DNA of 64,000 bases, taken from Enterococcus sp. DIV0212c. GTDB taxonomy: Bacteria > Bacillota > Bacilli > Lactobacillales > Enterococcaceae. The notes under the pieces are model-generated. The model saw only the letters and a list, made by a program, of their open reading frames with translations. It was not told the DNA's origin and searched no databases. Location of the stretch: positions 1 to 64,000 of the forward strand of contig NZ_JAFREN010000016.1 of assembly GCF_017377505.1 (NCBI RefSeq). The letters run 5' to 3'. The translations under genes and the position numbers were made by a program. Below, piece by piece: positions 27,366 to 37,405 of this stretch; positions within the stretch are counted from its first letter, which is position 1, and each line of letters opens with the position of its first letter.

Positions 27366-28853
27366 ATGTTAGAAGACATCTTGTTAGATGATGTTGCCCA
27401 GCGTAAAATCAGTGTTTTTAATCAACTCTTAACCACTGCAGATGGTACATACAGTATTCACTATTTTGAGCAATTCACAGACTTTTCTTATGCTCGCTTG
27501 AACTCAATATTCTCTGAGATAGATGAAGATCTCATGGAAAAACAAAGTCTTAAATTATTAACTGATCAAGGAAAAGTACAAATTGATTCCTCAAAATTAA
27601 GGGATATTCCCTATTCTCAATTTTTGTTTCGAAAAAGTTTACCTTATAAGTTTTTACTTGCTACGATTTTAGAAAATAATTATACTATAGAATATTTTTG
27701 TAGAGATCATTTCATAAGTCGAGCATCCATTATACGAAGGCTTCAGCCATTGATCAATTATTTAAAAACTTTTGATATTCAACTAAATTGTTCAAAGCTT
27801 CAACTTACTGGAAAAGAAAACTTAATTCGAATTGTTTATTTAAACTTTTTTTGGATCACATCTTATGGAGAGGATCTATTTCTAGCTTTGGGTGAAGTCA
27901 AAAGAGGAATCGATCTATTCGATTCAGAAGATCATCAATGGATGACTTATGCTGAACCTAGAGAATGGTATCTATTAACCACTATTTCCAAATTACGAAT
28001 CAAGAAAAAACATTTTATTATTGAGCCTCCATTTAAGCAGTTGACGTTTCCTAAAACCAACACTTCTTTTATTAAAGAACTGGAAAATTTCAGGTTACCC
28101 CAACACTACATAGAAAGAGAAGCTACATTCCTTTCATTTATGATGTTTTATTGGAATGTTTACTTTTACGCAGATGATCCCAGATTAAGCTATGTAAAAG
28201 AATACATGGATAGTGAACAACAGCCTCTAGGTAATCTAATTGGACGTTTTGAAGAGTTTTACCTACCATTATTTTCAGAAAAAAAACTAACTGCTGATGA
28301 AAAAGAATTGCTTAATATCAATATTTTCATAACCTGTCTAAATCACTCTGTTTTAGAAGATTCTTTACCCTTAACGATAAATTTTATGGAAACTTGTATG
28401 AAAGAACAAAAACCTTTGTACGTACACCTTTCTTCCAAGATCAGGACCTTCTTAAAAGAAATTATTTTAGAAACTGAATTTGCCTGGATGAAAAATTGCT
28501 TGGAGGACTTGGTTTATATTTGTTCATTTTTGCTGCTTCCTTTTTATGAAAGAAGTAATAAGAAATATCAGTTGAATGTCGGAATTATTTTATCGCCTAA
28601 TGCGATTTTCCTTCAATCTCTCTATGATTTTTTAGAACAAATTTCGTTTGTTTCTGTTTCATTTGTCACTTCAACCTCTGATGACAGCTATGATTTTTAC
28701 ATAGCTACATCGAAACTTTTATTACCTGATAAGATCAAACGAGATAAGCATTTTCAGATTATTCCTTTATCGCCAGCATTAGATTATCAAGTAAAACTTA
28801 TTGATACATTACATAAAAGATATACAGAAAAGTCTTCTTATATAAATGTTTGA
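27366..28853 (+). CDS. Mga-type stand-alone transcriptional regulator
   Basis: 495-residue regulator resembling the Mga/AtxA/MafR class. A helix-turn-helix of the Mga type lies at about 80-135 (LATILENNYTIEYFCRDHFISRAS..., key feature FISRASIIRR as recognition helix). The centre is helical and PRD-like, and the C-terminal 80 residues look like a PTS EIIB-like Rossmann fold (VGIILSPNAIF). AAGGGAG precedes the ATG. Targets are unknown. It stands alone, divergent from the polyprenyl-phosphate glycosyltransferase, whose promoter region it shares. Confidence 0.82.
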   Translation: MLEDILLDDVAQRKISVFNQLLTTADGTYSIHYFEQFTDFSYARLNSIFSEIDEDLMEKQSLKLLTDQGKVQIDSSKLRDIPYSQFLFRKSLPYKFLLATILENNYTIEYFCRDHFISRASIIRRLQPLINYLKTFDIQLNCSKLQLTGKENLIRIVYLNFFWITSYGEDLFLALGEVKRGIDLFDSEDHQWMTYAEPREWYLLTTISKLRIKKKHFIIEPPFKQLTFPKTNTSFIKELENFRLPQHYIEREATFLSFMMFYWNVYFYADDPRLSYVKEYMDSEQQPLGNLIGRFEEFYLPLFSEKKLTADEKELLNINIFITCLNHSVLEDSLPLTINFMETCMKEQKPLYVHLSSKIRTFLKEIILETEFAWMKNCLEDLVYICSFLLLPFYERSNKKYQLNVGIILSPNAIFLQSLYDFLEQISFVSVSFVTSTSDDSYDFYIATSKLLLPDKIKRDKHFQIIPLSPALDYQVKLIDTLHKRYTEKSSYINV

Positions 28854-28860
28854 TACAAAT

Positions 28861-28917
28861 AAAAAATAAGCCGGTCAGACTAACATGTTTTTTGTTGTCT
28901 CAATCTGCTTATTTTTT
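28861..28917. terminator. Bidirectional terminator after the Mga-type gene
   Basis: AAATAAGC and GCTTATTT arms enclose a loop of about 35 bases between convergent genes and are flanked by A and T runs. The loop is long, so efficiency is uncertain. Confidence 0.5.
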
Positions 28918-28951
28918 ATTTATTTCTCTTTATAATTTAGCACAATTTGCT

Positions 28952-29263
28952 TTATTGCTTTAAATCTTCGCTATTTTCAGCGAATACATATTTTGGTTCA
29001 TCTTTCTCTTCATCATAATCCACCAATAAATCATAGCCTTTAAAAAACCAGTCATCCGTTTCTTCTATGAAATAAGTAATGCCATCAATCACTTCTTTGA
29101 CTAATGGCTGATCCGGTGCCTCAACGGACATCGCAATCGAAAAGCCTTCATGTACATCTGTTTTGCCATAAATTTTACCATAAAAGCGAATACCACTATC
29201 TGAGGTAACACCTACTTCATCGTTGAACCATTGCTGCGCACGCGGCGTAATTGTCAATTTCAT
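28952..29263 (-). CDS. HesB-like protein of the YneR type, without cysteines
   Basis: 103-residue protein of the HesB/Fe-S biosynthesis fold. Landmarks are MKLTITPRAQQWF at the start and GITYFIEETDDWFFKGYDLLVDY in the second half (only key residues: a YFIE strand then DWFF). It contains no cysteine at all, so it cannot be a canonical A-type iron-sulfur carrier with its three Cys. The family's B. subtilis member YneR has no settled function. The coding start is preceded by AGGAGGAAAT, and a recurrent palindromic leader element lies just upstream. Confidence 0.8.
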   Translation of the reverse strand: MKLTITPRAQQWFNDEVGVTSDSGIRFYGKIYGKTDVHEGFSIAMSVEAPDQPLVKEVIDGITYFIEETDDWFFKGYDLLVDYDEEKDEPKYVFAENSEDLKQ

Positions 29264-29273
29264 CTTCGATTTC

Positions 29274-29335
29274 CTCCTAACATAAAAGCGTAGCCGGCTC
29301 GTCCAGTCTCAACTAAAAATAGGGAAAAACCGACT
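29274..29335 (-). repeat. Recurrent palindromic leader element, copy A
   Basis: Sequence adjoining the ribosome-binding site of the HesB-like gene aligns over about 57 bases with copy B at 51093-51155. Shared blocks (plus strand) are CCTCCTAA, AAAAG, GGCTCGT/GAGCTCGT and an AAAAATAGG-AAAA tail. The core here is AGCCGGCT. Confidence 0.5.
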
Positions 29336-29453
29336 GTGATGTTTTTTCACATTCCATTTTATCTTTTTGCTGAGAAACTTACCTGCAAAGCTTACTACCA
29401 CACTTGTCATTTTAGCATAGACTCTGATTTTCAGAGAATAAAGTGCTTAAGCA

Positions 29454-30119
29454 TTACTCATTCATTTTTTCATCTAATAAATCAACGTCATCTGTCTCTC
29501 CGACAACTAATAAATTGTCATTTTCCCTGACCATCTCTTCTGCTGCAGGAGATGCAATGACTTCGGATTTTGATCGGCGGATTGCAACTACCGTCAAGCC
29601 AAAGCGTTGACGAAAGTTCAGCTCACCTAATGTTTTTCCATAAAAATTAGGATTTGAAACACGGACTTCTGCTAAAGAAACTTCATTTGATAATTCAATA
29701 TAATCTAGAATGTTTCTGGAAACTAACTTATGAGCTACTCTAATCCCCATATCTCTTTCAGGATGAACAACTAAATCTGCACCAATCTTATCAAGTACTC
29801 TTGCATGATATTCATTAACAGCTTTAGCTAAAACATTAGGTACACCCATTTCTTTTACCATTAAAGTAACCAAAATACTGGCTTGAATATCCTCCCCGAT
29901 TGCTACGACCACGTGATCGAAATTACGGATCCCTAAAGAGCGCAAAGTTGTCTCATCTTGCGCATTAGCTACAACTGCATGGGTTGCTATATTCATGTAT
30001 TCATTTACTCGATCTTCATTGCTATCAATGGCTAACACCTCTTGACCAGATTCAATCAATGTTTGACAAATACTGCCGCCAAATCTTCCTAAGCCGATAA
30101 TTGCATAATTTTGCTTCAT
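29454..30119 (-). CDS. ktrA: TrkA/KtrA family potassium-channel regulatory protein
   Basis: 221-residue cytoplasmic RCK protein that gates K+ uptake through a KtrB-type membrane subunit. GLGRFGGSICQTL near residue 8 and the following acidic AIDSNEDRV bind nucleotide; a TrkA_C domain covers about 140-215. ATG at 30119 is chosen because GAGAAGGA precedes it; the in-frame start 15 codons earlier lacks a site. No ktrB is in the window, so the partner is encoded elsewhere. Members can bind c-di-AMP through the C domain, which I cannot test here. Confidence 0.9.
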   Translation of the reverse strand: MKQNYAIIGLGRFGGSICQTLIESGQEVLAIDSNEDRVNEYMNIATHAVVANAQDETTLRSLGIRNFDHVVVAIGEDIQASILVTLMVKEMGVPNVLAKAVNEYHARVLDKIGADLVVHPERDMGIRVAHKLVSRNILDYIELSNEVSLAEVRVSNPNFYGKTLGELNFRQRFGLTVVAIRRSKSEVIASPAAEEMVRENDNLLVVGETDDVDLLDEKMNE

Positions 30120-30282
30120 TTTTCCTTCTCCTACCCTTACATTTGATTTTAGTATAACAAACACCTAGACAATTGAACAGAATCAGCTGTATCTTGCGCT
30201 TTTTTTTCTGCTTTATAGTATGCAAAAAAGCAACTAAGACAAACTAATTACGTTTATTTTAGTTACTTTATTTGATTCTGTT

Positions 30283-30915
30283 CTATTTTGCCAAGCCATG
30301 TTGAAACGCATAAATGGCCGCTTGTGTGCGGTCTTCTACATCTAATTTAGCCAAAATATTCGATACATGAGTCTTAACTGTTTTAAGCGTAATAAATAAC
30401 TCATCCGCAATCTCTTGATTACTGCGACCTTTAGCTATAAGCATCAAAATTTCGTTTTCTCTATTCGTCAAATCTTCGTGCAGAACTGGTTCTTGTTTTT
30501 TAGTCAAACGTTCCATCATTTTGGTCGTGACTTCTGGTTCCAAAACTCGTTCTCCTCTTGAGATAGCTCGGATTGCATCTGCAATTTCATGAGCCGTTGA
30601 GGTCTTCAAAAGATACCCTGCAGCTCCAGCTTCAATCGCTGGATAAACTTTCTCATCATCAATAAAACTAGTGACAATAATGATTCGTGCTTGCGGCCAA
30701 TCTTTTAAAATCGCCTTTGTCGATTCAATTCCATCCATGACATCCATAACTAGATCCATTAAGATTACATCTGGGCGTAATTCTAACGCTTTTTCATAGC
30801 CGATCTGGCCGTTTTCAGCTTCTCCAACCACTTCAATATCTTCTTGAATCGATAAATAAGAGGATACGCCTAGTCGTACCATTTCATGGTCATCCACTAA
30901 CATTACTTTGATCAC
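30283..30915 (-). CDS. liaR: Response regulator LiaR (NarL/LuxR type)
   Basis: 210-residue response regulator of the cell-envelope stress system LiaFSR, which responds to lipid II-binding antibiotics and daptomycin. The receiver has DDHEMVR, phospho-acceptor Asp in [11 protein letters not shown] near residue 54, and the Lys of LLKTSTAHE. The LuxR-type helix-turn-helix is at about 145-205 ([19 protein letters not shown]). The start is GTG with AGGAGG upstream, and the gene overlaps the end of liaS by 26 bases, which points to coupled translation. Confidence 0.95.
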   Translation of the reverse strand: MIKVMLVDDHEMVRLGVSSYLSIQEDIEVVGEAENGQIGYEKALELRPDVILMDLVMDVMDGIESTKAILKDWPQARIIIVTSFIDDEKVYPAIEAGAAGYLLKTSTAHEIADAIRAISRGERVLEPEVTTKMMERLTKKQEPVLHEDLTNRENEILMLIAKGRSNQEIADELFITLKTVKTHVSNILAKLDVEDRTQAAIYAFQHGLAK

Positions 30916-31993
30916 TTGTTATTTCCTCCTTTATTACAGGCACTTTGATCTCAACACTTGTTCCTTGACCTTTAAAGCTGATTATCTTAACAATACCGCC
31001 CATACCTGCGACACGCTCGCGTATATTTTTTAAGCCGTAACTGCCGGCTTTATTATCATTTTCGCTCATATCAAAACCAACTCCATCGTCCACTAAGCGC
31101 AACAGCACATTTTTATCTACTTGATGGAGATAGACTTCAAGTTCTTTTGCTTTCGCATGACGAAGTGTATTGGAAAGCAGCTCTTGGACGATTCTAAACA
31201 GATGATCTTCGATACTGTTATTCAGATGAACATCTTCAACATCCCAAGTTAGCTCGATCTTGATTTTTGTTTGCAGTTCTTTTAATAATTGTTCGATTCC
31301 TTTACGTAAGCTTTTTCCTTCTAAACTTACTGGACGTAAATGCAGCAACAACGCACGCATCTCAGATTGAGAAGCATTAATGATGTCTGTGACTGTCACC
31401 AATTGTTTACGAAACATCTCTGGTGTTTCACTTCGTTGTGCTTGCTCATTTAGGGCAGACAGCATCATCATTGCAGCAAACAACTGTTGGCTGACAGAAT
31501 CATGAAGCTCTCTGGCCAGTCTATGACGTTCTGCTTCTAAAATCTCTTCTTTGGTCTCACCATCCATTATTTGTGGACGGCTATTTAATAATTGCAGTTC
31601 CTTTGACATTTCTAATAATTTCGTTCTAATTCTTAAAATATCTTGATCGACTTCACCAATATATTGATCATTGCTAGCATGAGGTACACTCTGAGCTATA
31701 AGCGGATTCTCATAGCTGCCTCTTGCTAATAATCGTAGTTTTTCTTCAATTCTACCATATTGTGCTTTTTGCACAATAGATACGAGTAAAAAGGTCGATA
31801 ACCCAACTAAAAGAGAAATCAAAAGCATATGGAAAATCAATGGAATGTAAAAAACTTTTCTTTGAATCAATTCCAGCATCCAATTTTTCTGCTTGATCGA
31901 ATGAAAGTATGAAAAGAGAGTAAGTAAAACAACGATAAACGTGCTGCAAGCAGCGTATAAAGAAAGCATCTGTCGTGAAACCTTACCCATCAT
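30890..31993 (-). CDS. liaS: Sensor histidine kinase LiaS
   Basis: 367-residue membrane kinase with two helices (about 10-30 and 48-72) flanking a very short extracellular loop, the intramembrane-sensing layout. A HAMP-like linker leads to the HisKA_3 domain with phospho-acceptor His in [16 protein letters not shown], then the ATPase domain with DDGVGFDM and [12 protein letters not shown]. It phosphorylates LiaR and is held in check by LiaF. The start overlaps the liaF stop by four bases. Confidence 0.95.
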   Translation of the reverse strand: MMGKVSRQMLSLYAACSTFIVVLLTLFSYFHSIKQKNWMLELIQRKVFYIPLIFHMLLISLLVGLSTFLLVSIVQKAQYGRIEEKLRLLARGSYENPLIAQSVPHASNDQYIGEVDQDILRIRTKLLEMSKELQLLNSRPQIMDGETKEEILEAERHRLARELHDSVSQQLFAAMMMLSALNEQAQRSETPEMFRKQLVTVTDIINASQSEMRALLLHLRPVSLEGKSLRKGIEQLLKELQTKIKIELTWDVEDVHLNNSIEDHLFRIVQELLSNTLRHAKAKELEVYLHQVDKNVLLRLVDDGVGFDMSENDNKAGSYGLKNIRERVAGMGGIVKIISFKGQGTSVEIKVPVIKEEITSDQSNVSG

Positions 31994-32721
31994 ACACGAA
32001 TCACCTCAACATCTCCAACTAATGTATTAGTAATGATTTTCAAACGGCGGTTATTAGTATCAAAGTCACCACTATACACTTTTAATGATTCATTTTTCAG
32101 ATGATATTTTTCTTCTTCAAAGTTAACATTTCCATAAAAAGTCGAATGCTCTAACATCACTGCAACTCCTAAAGGAACTAAAATTCTTGTCCGACCAAAT
32201 CCTTTGCGAATAATAATGATGCTGTCATCTTTGGGTAATAATGTATTCCCCAAATCAACGATAGTATCGCCTGAAAGAATATCGATATTAATGTCATCCC
32301 ATTCGTAAACGTTACTGCCGATACGTTCATTAGCAAACCAAGGACGCTTGAAACGACGGCCACTTTTTGGTTCAACGTTGGTTGTTTCCACCATGATCAT
32401 TTGTTTCTTTCGCCAAGGTGCTCGTTGTGTAATATCAACTCCAGCGATTTCTACACCCTTTAACCCAATAAATAAAACGCCGAATACTAACATCAACCAA
32501 AATGCAGGACTGTTCATCACACCGATCAAAATCAAGATGACCCCCAACACGAGTTGAAAGTTATTGAAATTACTACGATGAACTTTTTTCATTGTATAAA
32601 TAACGCTTAAGATACCCAACACTAATAAAACAACTAGACCTGGGTTATGTAAAATTTGCCATAATGCCAAAAGAAAAAGTAATGCCTCTACTACAATAAA
32701 AAAACGCCATGGGTTATTCAT
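31990..32721 (-). CDS. liaF: LiaF inhibitor protein of the LiaFSR system
   Basis: 243-residue protein with three to four N-terminal membrane helices (about 5-100) and the cytoplasmic LiaF C-terminal domain, a beta-helix-like region with DTIVDLGNTLLP and FGRTRILVPLGV. It negatively regulates LiaS until envelope damage. The ATG at 32721 has a GGGGG-rich Shine-Dalgarno site; an in-frame upstream extension of 45 codons has none. First gene of the liaFSR operon. Confidence 0.93.
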   Translation of the reverse strand: MNNPWRFFIVVEALLFLLALWQILHNPGLVVLLVLGILSVIYTMKKVHRSNFNNFQLVLGVILILIGVMNSPAFWLMLVFGVLFIGLKGVEIAGVDITQRAPWRKKQMIMVETTNVEPKSGRRFKRPWFANERIGSNVYEWDDINIDILSGDTIVDLGNTLLPKDDSIIIIRKGFGRTRILVPLGVAVMLEHSTFYGNVNFEEEKYHLKNESLKVYSGDFDTNNRRLKIITNTLVGDVEVIRV

Positions 32722-32826
32722 TATTATCCCCCTTTCTATAGAATTAGTATACCTTGATTCCCATTTTAATGTTAGTTGCTTGAGTCGCATTTTACTATAG
32801 GACTTTAGCCCTAATTTTTCAACAAA

Positions 32827-32869
32827 ACGTGAGTGGGATATAACTCTGCGAGTCATATCCCACTCACGT
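32827..32869. repeat. Long perfect hairpin, probable dispersed intergenic repeat
   Basis: Fifteen-base perfect arms ACGTGAGTGGGATAT and ATATCCCACTCACGT, then one mismatch, then an inner ACTC-tgc-GAGT stem. It lies between greA and liaF. On the minus strand a TTTTGTTG stretch follows, so it can also act as a terminator for greA. The stem is far longer than other terminators here, so I think it is a mobile-type palindromic repeat. Confidence 0.6.
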
Positions 32870-32954
32870 GGAGTTCAGATAAACGTTGGGATCAAAAGTA
32901 TTTCCGGTCCCAATTTTGTGCCATTTTGTCATTCAACAAAAATTACTCAGCTTT

Positions 32955-33428
32955 TTAGCCAACTTTTGTGATTCTTACTTGCATATCTCCACCTGGAGTC
33001 GCAATAGCGACTTGATCATCTAAACGTTTACCGATCAATGCTTGTGCGATAGGTGAATCATTTGAAATCTTACCAGAAAATGGATCAGCTTCTGCACTTC
33101 CAACGATTGTATATTCTTCTTCTTCACCATCAGGTAATTCAATAAAAGTTACAGTTTTTCCAATTGAAACCTCATCTGAATCTACGCCGTCATTATCAAT
33201 AATTTGTGCAAAACGGATCATATTTTCTAATGTTGTGATTCGTCCTTCTACAAATGCTTGTTCATCCTTAGCTGATTCATACTCTGAGTTTTCAGATAGG
33301 TCACCAAAACTTCTCGCAATTTTTATACGTTCAACGATTTCTTTTCGCTTAACTGTTTTTAGTTCTTCTAATTCTTGTTCTAATTTTTCTTTTCCTTCAA
33401 GTGTCATAGGAAATACTTTTTCTACCAT
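32955..33428 (-). CDS. greA: Transcription elongation factor GreA
   Basis: 157-residue factor that rescues backtracked RNA polymerase by stimulating transcript cleavage. The N-terminal coiled coil (about 12-75) carries the acidic tip in [16 protein letters not shown], and the C-terminal FKBP-like domain has GKTVTF and [10 protein letters not shown]. Length is typical. It follows mltG, a gene order common in Firmicutes. GAAGGAG lies upstream of the start. Confidence 0.96.
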   Translation of the reverse strand: MVEKVFPMTLEGKEKLEQELEELKTVKRKEIVERIKIARSFGDLSENSEYESAKDEQAFVEGRITTLENMIRFAQIIDNDGVDSDEVSIGKTVTFIELPDGEEEEYTIVGSAEADPFSGKISNDSPIAQALIGKRLDDQVAIATPGGDMQVRITKVG

Positions 33429-33639
33429 GTTAATTTCTCCTTCTTAACTTACTACATTGTCTTATTTTATTTTCATTGAAAAATTCCGCTTTCAATCCAG
33501 AAAAGAGTACCACGCTTTAAGCAAATTGTAAATAATATTCCCTTAATTTTTATAATTCTGCTAGAATTTTTTTGGAACTATTGACTCTTTATCCACTTTC
33601 TGAACGCAATTCATAATCTGGAGTAAAGCGAAACGAGCC

Positions 33640-33668
33640 GCCCATCTAACAGGTTGGCTCGTATTATA
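33640..33668 (-). terminator. Hairpin between mltG and greA
   Basis: ACGAGCC and GGCTCGT arms enclose a 15-base loop just downstream of mltG. The following minus-strand sequence is only moderately T-rich, so termination may be partial. Confidence 0.5.
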
Positions 33669-33685
33669 GTACGCAAACTTAAACA

Positions 33686-35119
33686 TTATTCGCTTTTTTC
33701 AGTTTCTTTATTCACATATTTATCTACAAACTCTTGATGTTGTTCATAGGTCTCTGCAAAATACACATTTCCAGTTGAAATATCAGCAACAAAGTAAAGA
33801 TAATTATTTTGTGTTGGATTCAACACTGCGTTAATCGCTTGCTCACTAGGACTATCTAATGGTCCTGGGCCATAACCAGTATTCTTATATAGATTGTACG
33901 GTGAATCTACTTCTAAATCCGTATAAGAGACTAATTCTTTATGTTCGCCTAAAGCATAGAGAATTGAGATATCTGACTGTAACGGCATATTTGCTGCGAT
34001 TCGATTAAAGAAGACTTGTGCGATTTTCTTGCGGTCTTCTTCTTTCACGCCTTCTTTTTCAACAAGTGACGCAAGAGTCAAGACTTGTTGGATCGTCATT
34101 CCTTTAGCATGGACCATTGGAATAAATGGTTCCATCACACTATTTGTTTTTGCAATCATTTGATCTACAAAATCTTCTAATTTTGCATCTTTGTAGTAGT
34201 CATAGGTTGCTGGGAATAAATATCCTTCAAAGTGATAGCGAACATCTTTTGCTTGTGCAGCACTTGCTAATAATTCTGGATATTTTTGATTCATTGTATT
34301 GAAAAACTCTTGATTCTTCATCAATTCAATAAATTGATCTTTCTTAAAACCGGTATTTTTTTCGATTGCATCACCGATTTTGTCAATGTCAAACCCTTCT
34401 GGTATCGTGACTTTCCCATCTGCGAGCTGTGTTGGTTCAGCTGTTCCGCCTTCTCGCAACAGAGCACCAATTTCATCTAGTGTCATGTTAGGTGACATTT
34501 GATAGTACCCCGCCTGAAAATCAGTCAGATTTTTAAACTTTGCATAATAATTGAAGACCATGCCACTTTTGATGACTTTGCTATCTTCTAAAATATTGGC
34601 AATTTTCTTATTAGATGAATCTTCTGGGATATGCACCTGAACTAATTTTGTATCTTTTTTGTCCAACGGCTGTAACCCTGAATTAACATACTTATAAAAA
34701 GTAAAGCCAAAAATAGCGATCACTAATATTAAAACAGAGGCCACGATCAATACAATTCTACTGACAATTCTGTCTTCTTTTTTTCTAGTGCGTTTGTTTT
34801 CGTTATCGTCGTTAGGATTCTGTAAATTATTGAATTCTTCTGGTTCATTCACTTGATCTGTACGTCTTGCATGATGTTCTGAGCTGCGTGAGCCAACCGA
34901 CTCCACCTCAGGAGATTGTACAGGTTCTTTTTGGTTATTATTCGATGAATTGTCTGTTCTAATATATTCTGCTTCGTTATGCTGTGATAAGTTCTGAGCG
35001 TCGTGTTCAGAGGAAGCTGAATCATCATTTCCAATCTCTTCTCCTCGCAAAGAACGCAAGACCTGATCTTTAAATGAAGATGTGGAATGATCTTGATTAT
35101 TTTGGTTATCTTCTGCCAA
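33686..35119 (-). CDS. mltG: Endolytic transglycosylase MltG
   Basis: 477-residue membrane-anchored enzyme that cleaves nascent glycan strands and limits their length during wall growth. The first 115 residues are a cytoplasmic, disordered, Asn/Gln/Glu/Ser-rich tail, longer than in E. coli. A helix at about 122-145 is followed by a LysM-like part and the YceG catalytic domain with the catalytic Glu in LASLVEKEG, then SDISILYALG and PYNLYKNTGYGPGPL. AAGGAGG lies upstream. Confidence 0.95.
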   Translation of the reverse strand: MAEDNQNNQDHSTSSFKDQVLRSLRGEEIGNDDSASSEHDAQNLSQHNEAEYIRTDNSSNNNQKEPVQSPEVESVGSRSSEHHARRTDQVNEPEEFNNLQNPNDDNENKRTRKKEDRIVSRIVLIVASVLILVIAIFGFTFYKYVNSGLQPLDKKDTKLVQVHIPEDSSNKKIANILEDSKVIKSGMVFNYYAKFKNLTDFQAGYYQMSPNMTLDEIGALLREGGTAEPTQLADGKVTIPEGFDIDKIGDAIEKNTGFKKDQFIELMKNQEFFNTMNQKYPELLASAAQAKDVRYHFEGYLFPATYDYYKDAKLEDFVDQMIAKTNSVMEPFIPMVHAKGMTIQQVLTLASLVEKEGVKEEDRKKIAQVFFNRIAANMPLQSDISILYALGEHKELVSYTDLEVDSPYNLYKNTGYGPGPLDSPSEQAINAVLNPTQNNYLYFVADISTGNVYFAETYEQHQEFVDKYVNKETEKSE

Positions 35120-35303
35120 AACAAATCCTCCTTACTTTCTATGTATCTTCTTTAACTTTAACCATTATACATGAAAGATTTTTAAATTTAAACTTTTTTA
35201 GAGAAAAGTCACTAACTTGTAAGAATCGTTTTCTGTACTTAATAAAAAAAGGCATGGAACTTGAGCTTCCAGCCTCTTGATTAAAACCGTTTCTCCTTGT
35301 AGA

Positions 35304-36641
35304 TTACTCAGCACTAAGTGCAGCCATCGTAATATAATTATAAGGCTGATTGAAATGCGGTAAGAAGAAAATATCTAATAATTTTAGTTTGTCGATCGTT
35401 ACTTGTTCTTCGATTGCTAATGAGAACATGTGGATCCCCATTGAAATATCTTCGTAAGAAGCCATTTGTGCGCCGACTATTCTGCGGCTGTCTTCTTCAT
35501 AAACGATTCTGATTTTTACTTTATTATTTTCTTTCATGAAGCCTGGTTTTTGCAGATCTTCAAACTCCGTGTATTTTATTTTTAGTCCTATTTTTTCTGA
35601 TTCTTGTACTGTCAAACCTGTAGAAACCATATGATAGCCAAAAATTGAGATACCGTTTGAGCCTTGAACTCCGATTGATTCTAACGGTGTTCCCCCAATA
35701 TTATGTGCTGCAACAATTCCTGAGCGAACAGCATTTGTCGCTAACGCGATATAGGTTGTTTGTTGCACAGCATTTGAGAATATAGTTGAACAATCGCCGA
35801 CTGCATAGACATCTGGATCACTGGTTTGTTGATGCAGATCAACAAGATAAGCTCCATTAGCAAATAATTCTAAGTGGTCTTTTCCTAAAGCATTATTTGG
35901 TCTAAACCCAATGGCATTGATCACTAAATCAACTGCATATTCGCCTTTATCTGTCACGATAGCTTCAACTTTTTCGGTTCCTTTGTATTCTTTGGCTAAT
36001 TCATTGTAATGAAGTTCAAGACCATTGTCCGCTAAGACTTTGTCCATGTCATCCGTGAACCATTTGTCGTAGTAATTTGGCAGACATCTTTCGGCTGCAT
36101 CAAATAGCAAGACATTCTTACCACGGCGTTTAGCAGCTTCTGCAATCTCAACTCCGATGTAGCCTGCTCCGATTACAGCAACGGTTTTAACTTCTTCTTT
36201 TGCCATCGCAGCATCGACTGTTTGACCATCTTGAAAAAGTTTTAAAAATTCAACATTTTTCAAATCTCTTCCAGGAATATTTGGATTGATCGGCGCCGAG
36301 CCTGTGGCCAAGATCAATTTATCATAGCTTTCTGTAAATTCTTCTCCGTTGTGTTTTTTACAGTGAACAATTTTTTGTTTAAAATCAACACGCTCTACTG
36401 TTGTTTCCATATAAATTTTAGCGCCTTTTGCTTCAAAAGCTTCTTTGTTCGTATAAAATAAATTCTCATATGATTCAATTTGACGTCCTACCCAAAGTGC
36501 TGTCCCACAACCTAGATAACTGAGGTTAGTATTTCGGTCAATCATCACTATTTCTTGATCCGGATAAGTATCCAACAACGTATTTGCCGCGGCAATTCCT
36601 GCGTGATTTGCACCTACAATAACTGTTTTGATTTTGCTCAT
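35304..36641 (-). CDS. nox: Water-forming NADH oxidase
   Basis: 445-residue flavoprotein that reduces O2 to water with NADH, recycling NAD+ and removing oxygen. It resembles closely the NoxE type of lactic acid bacteria. VIVGANHAG binds FAD, the redox Cys is in LSYLGCGTALW (residue 45), VIGAGYIGVEIAEAA binds NADH, and FFLPHFNQPYNY is the C-terminal active-site signature. ATG at 36641 is preceded by AAGGAGAG. Monocistronic. I looked for a Rex box upstream and did not find a convincing one. Confidence 0.95.
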   Translation of the reverse strand: MSKIKTVIVGANHAGIAAANTLLDTYPDQEIVMIDRNTNLSYLGCGTALWVGRQIESYENLFYTNKEAFEAKGAKIYMETTVERVDFKQKIVHCKKHNGEEFTESYDKLILATGSAPINPNIPGRDLKNVEFLKLFQDGQTVDAAMAKEEVKTVAVIGAGYIGVEIAEAAKRRGKNVLLFDAAERCLPNYYDKWFTDDMDKVLADNGLELHYNELAKEYKGTEKVEAIVTDKGEYAVDLVINAIGFRPNNALGKDHLELFANGAYLVDLHQQTSDPDVYAVGDCSTIFSNAVQQTTYIALATNAVRSGIVAAHNIGGTPLESIGVQGSNGISIFGYHMVSTGLTVQESEKIGLKIKYTEFEDLQKPGFMKENNKVKIRIVYEEDSRRIVGAQMASYEDISMGIHMFSLAIEEQVTIDKLKLLDIFFLPHFNQPYNYITMAALSAE

Positions 36642-36900
36642 AAGACTCTCCTTCATGTGATTTATTGAACTTAATTATAACCGAAGAAAGGGTTTTCTTT
36701 TATCAAATTCTAAGGATATGATTAAAATATTTGAGAATTACTAATTTTTTTCATAGCTTCATTCGATTTCAGTGTTTTTCCACATTAAAAGTTTCATTTT
36801 TTTCAACATAACAGGTAAAATGTATCTATTGGAGAACAACGATGACTATATAAAAAAAGCGATTGTTGAACTTCCATTTAAATGACTTGGAGGAATGATC

Positions 36901-37404
36901 ATGGAAAAAAATCAAGATTATTGGATTGCTCAACTTAAGCTGGAACCTCACCCAGAAGGCGGTTATTTCAAACAAATTTTACGCTCTGAACAATCACTAC
37001 AAGTATCAGCAAATACAACAAGACCTTATTACACAAGTATTTATTTTTTATTGACTAAAGGAAATCCTTCTCATTTTCATCGCTTAACTTCAGATGAAGT
37101 TTGGTATTACCATGCTGGTTCTCCTTTAAGTATTCATTTGCTGCATCCAGATGGTCGCTATGAAATAATTCAATTAGGAACTGATTTAGAAAAAGGAGAA
37201 GTGTTGCAAGCAGTTGTACCTAAAAATGTGATTTTTGGCTCAAGTATCGAAGATAGTGGGGAATTTGCCTTAGTCAGTTGTATGGTTTCTCCTGGATTTG
37301 ATTACCAAGATTTCGAGTTATTCACAAAAGAACAATTGAATGTGCTTTATCCTGAACATAGAGAAATCATTGCACGCTTAGCTTATGACCAATTACCAGA
37401 ATAA
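36901..37404 (+). CDS. Cupin domain protein, DUF985 type
   Basis: 167-residue single cupin of the DUF985/YML079w-like family. Key features are LEPHPEGGYFKQ near the start, then SHFHRLTSDEVWYYHAGSPL, which supplies His and Glu positions of the cupin pocket. Relatives bind nucleotides or sugars without proven catalysis. ATG at 36901 has GGAGG at seven bases; the ATG two codons earlier is too close to it. Convergent with the HAD gene, sharing a terminator. Confidence 0.85.
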   Translation: MEKNQDYWIAQLKLEPHPEGGYFKQILRSEQSLQVSANTTRPYYTSIYFLLTKGNPSHFHRLTSDEVWYYHAGSPLSIHLLHPDGRYEIIQLGTDLEKGEVLQAVVPKNVIFGSSIEDSGEFALVSCMVSPGFDYQDFELFTKEQLNVLYPEHREIIARLAYDQLPE

Positions 37405-37405
37405 A

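Noticed and set aside
36657..36720. Possible Rex box upstream of nox (ATGTGAT followed by TGAACTT)
   Set aside because: The second half-site matches only three of seven consensus positions, so it is not convincing.
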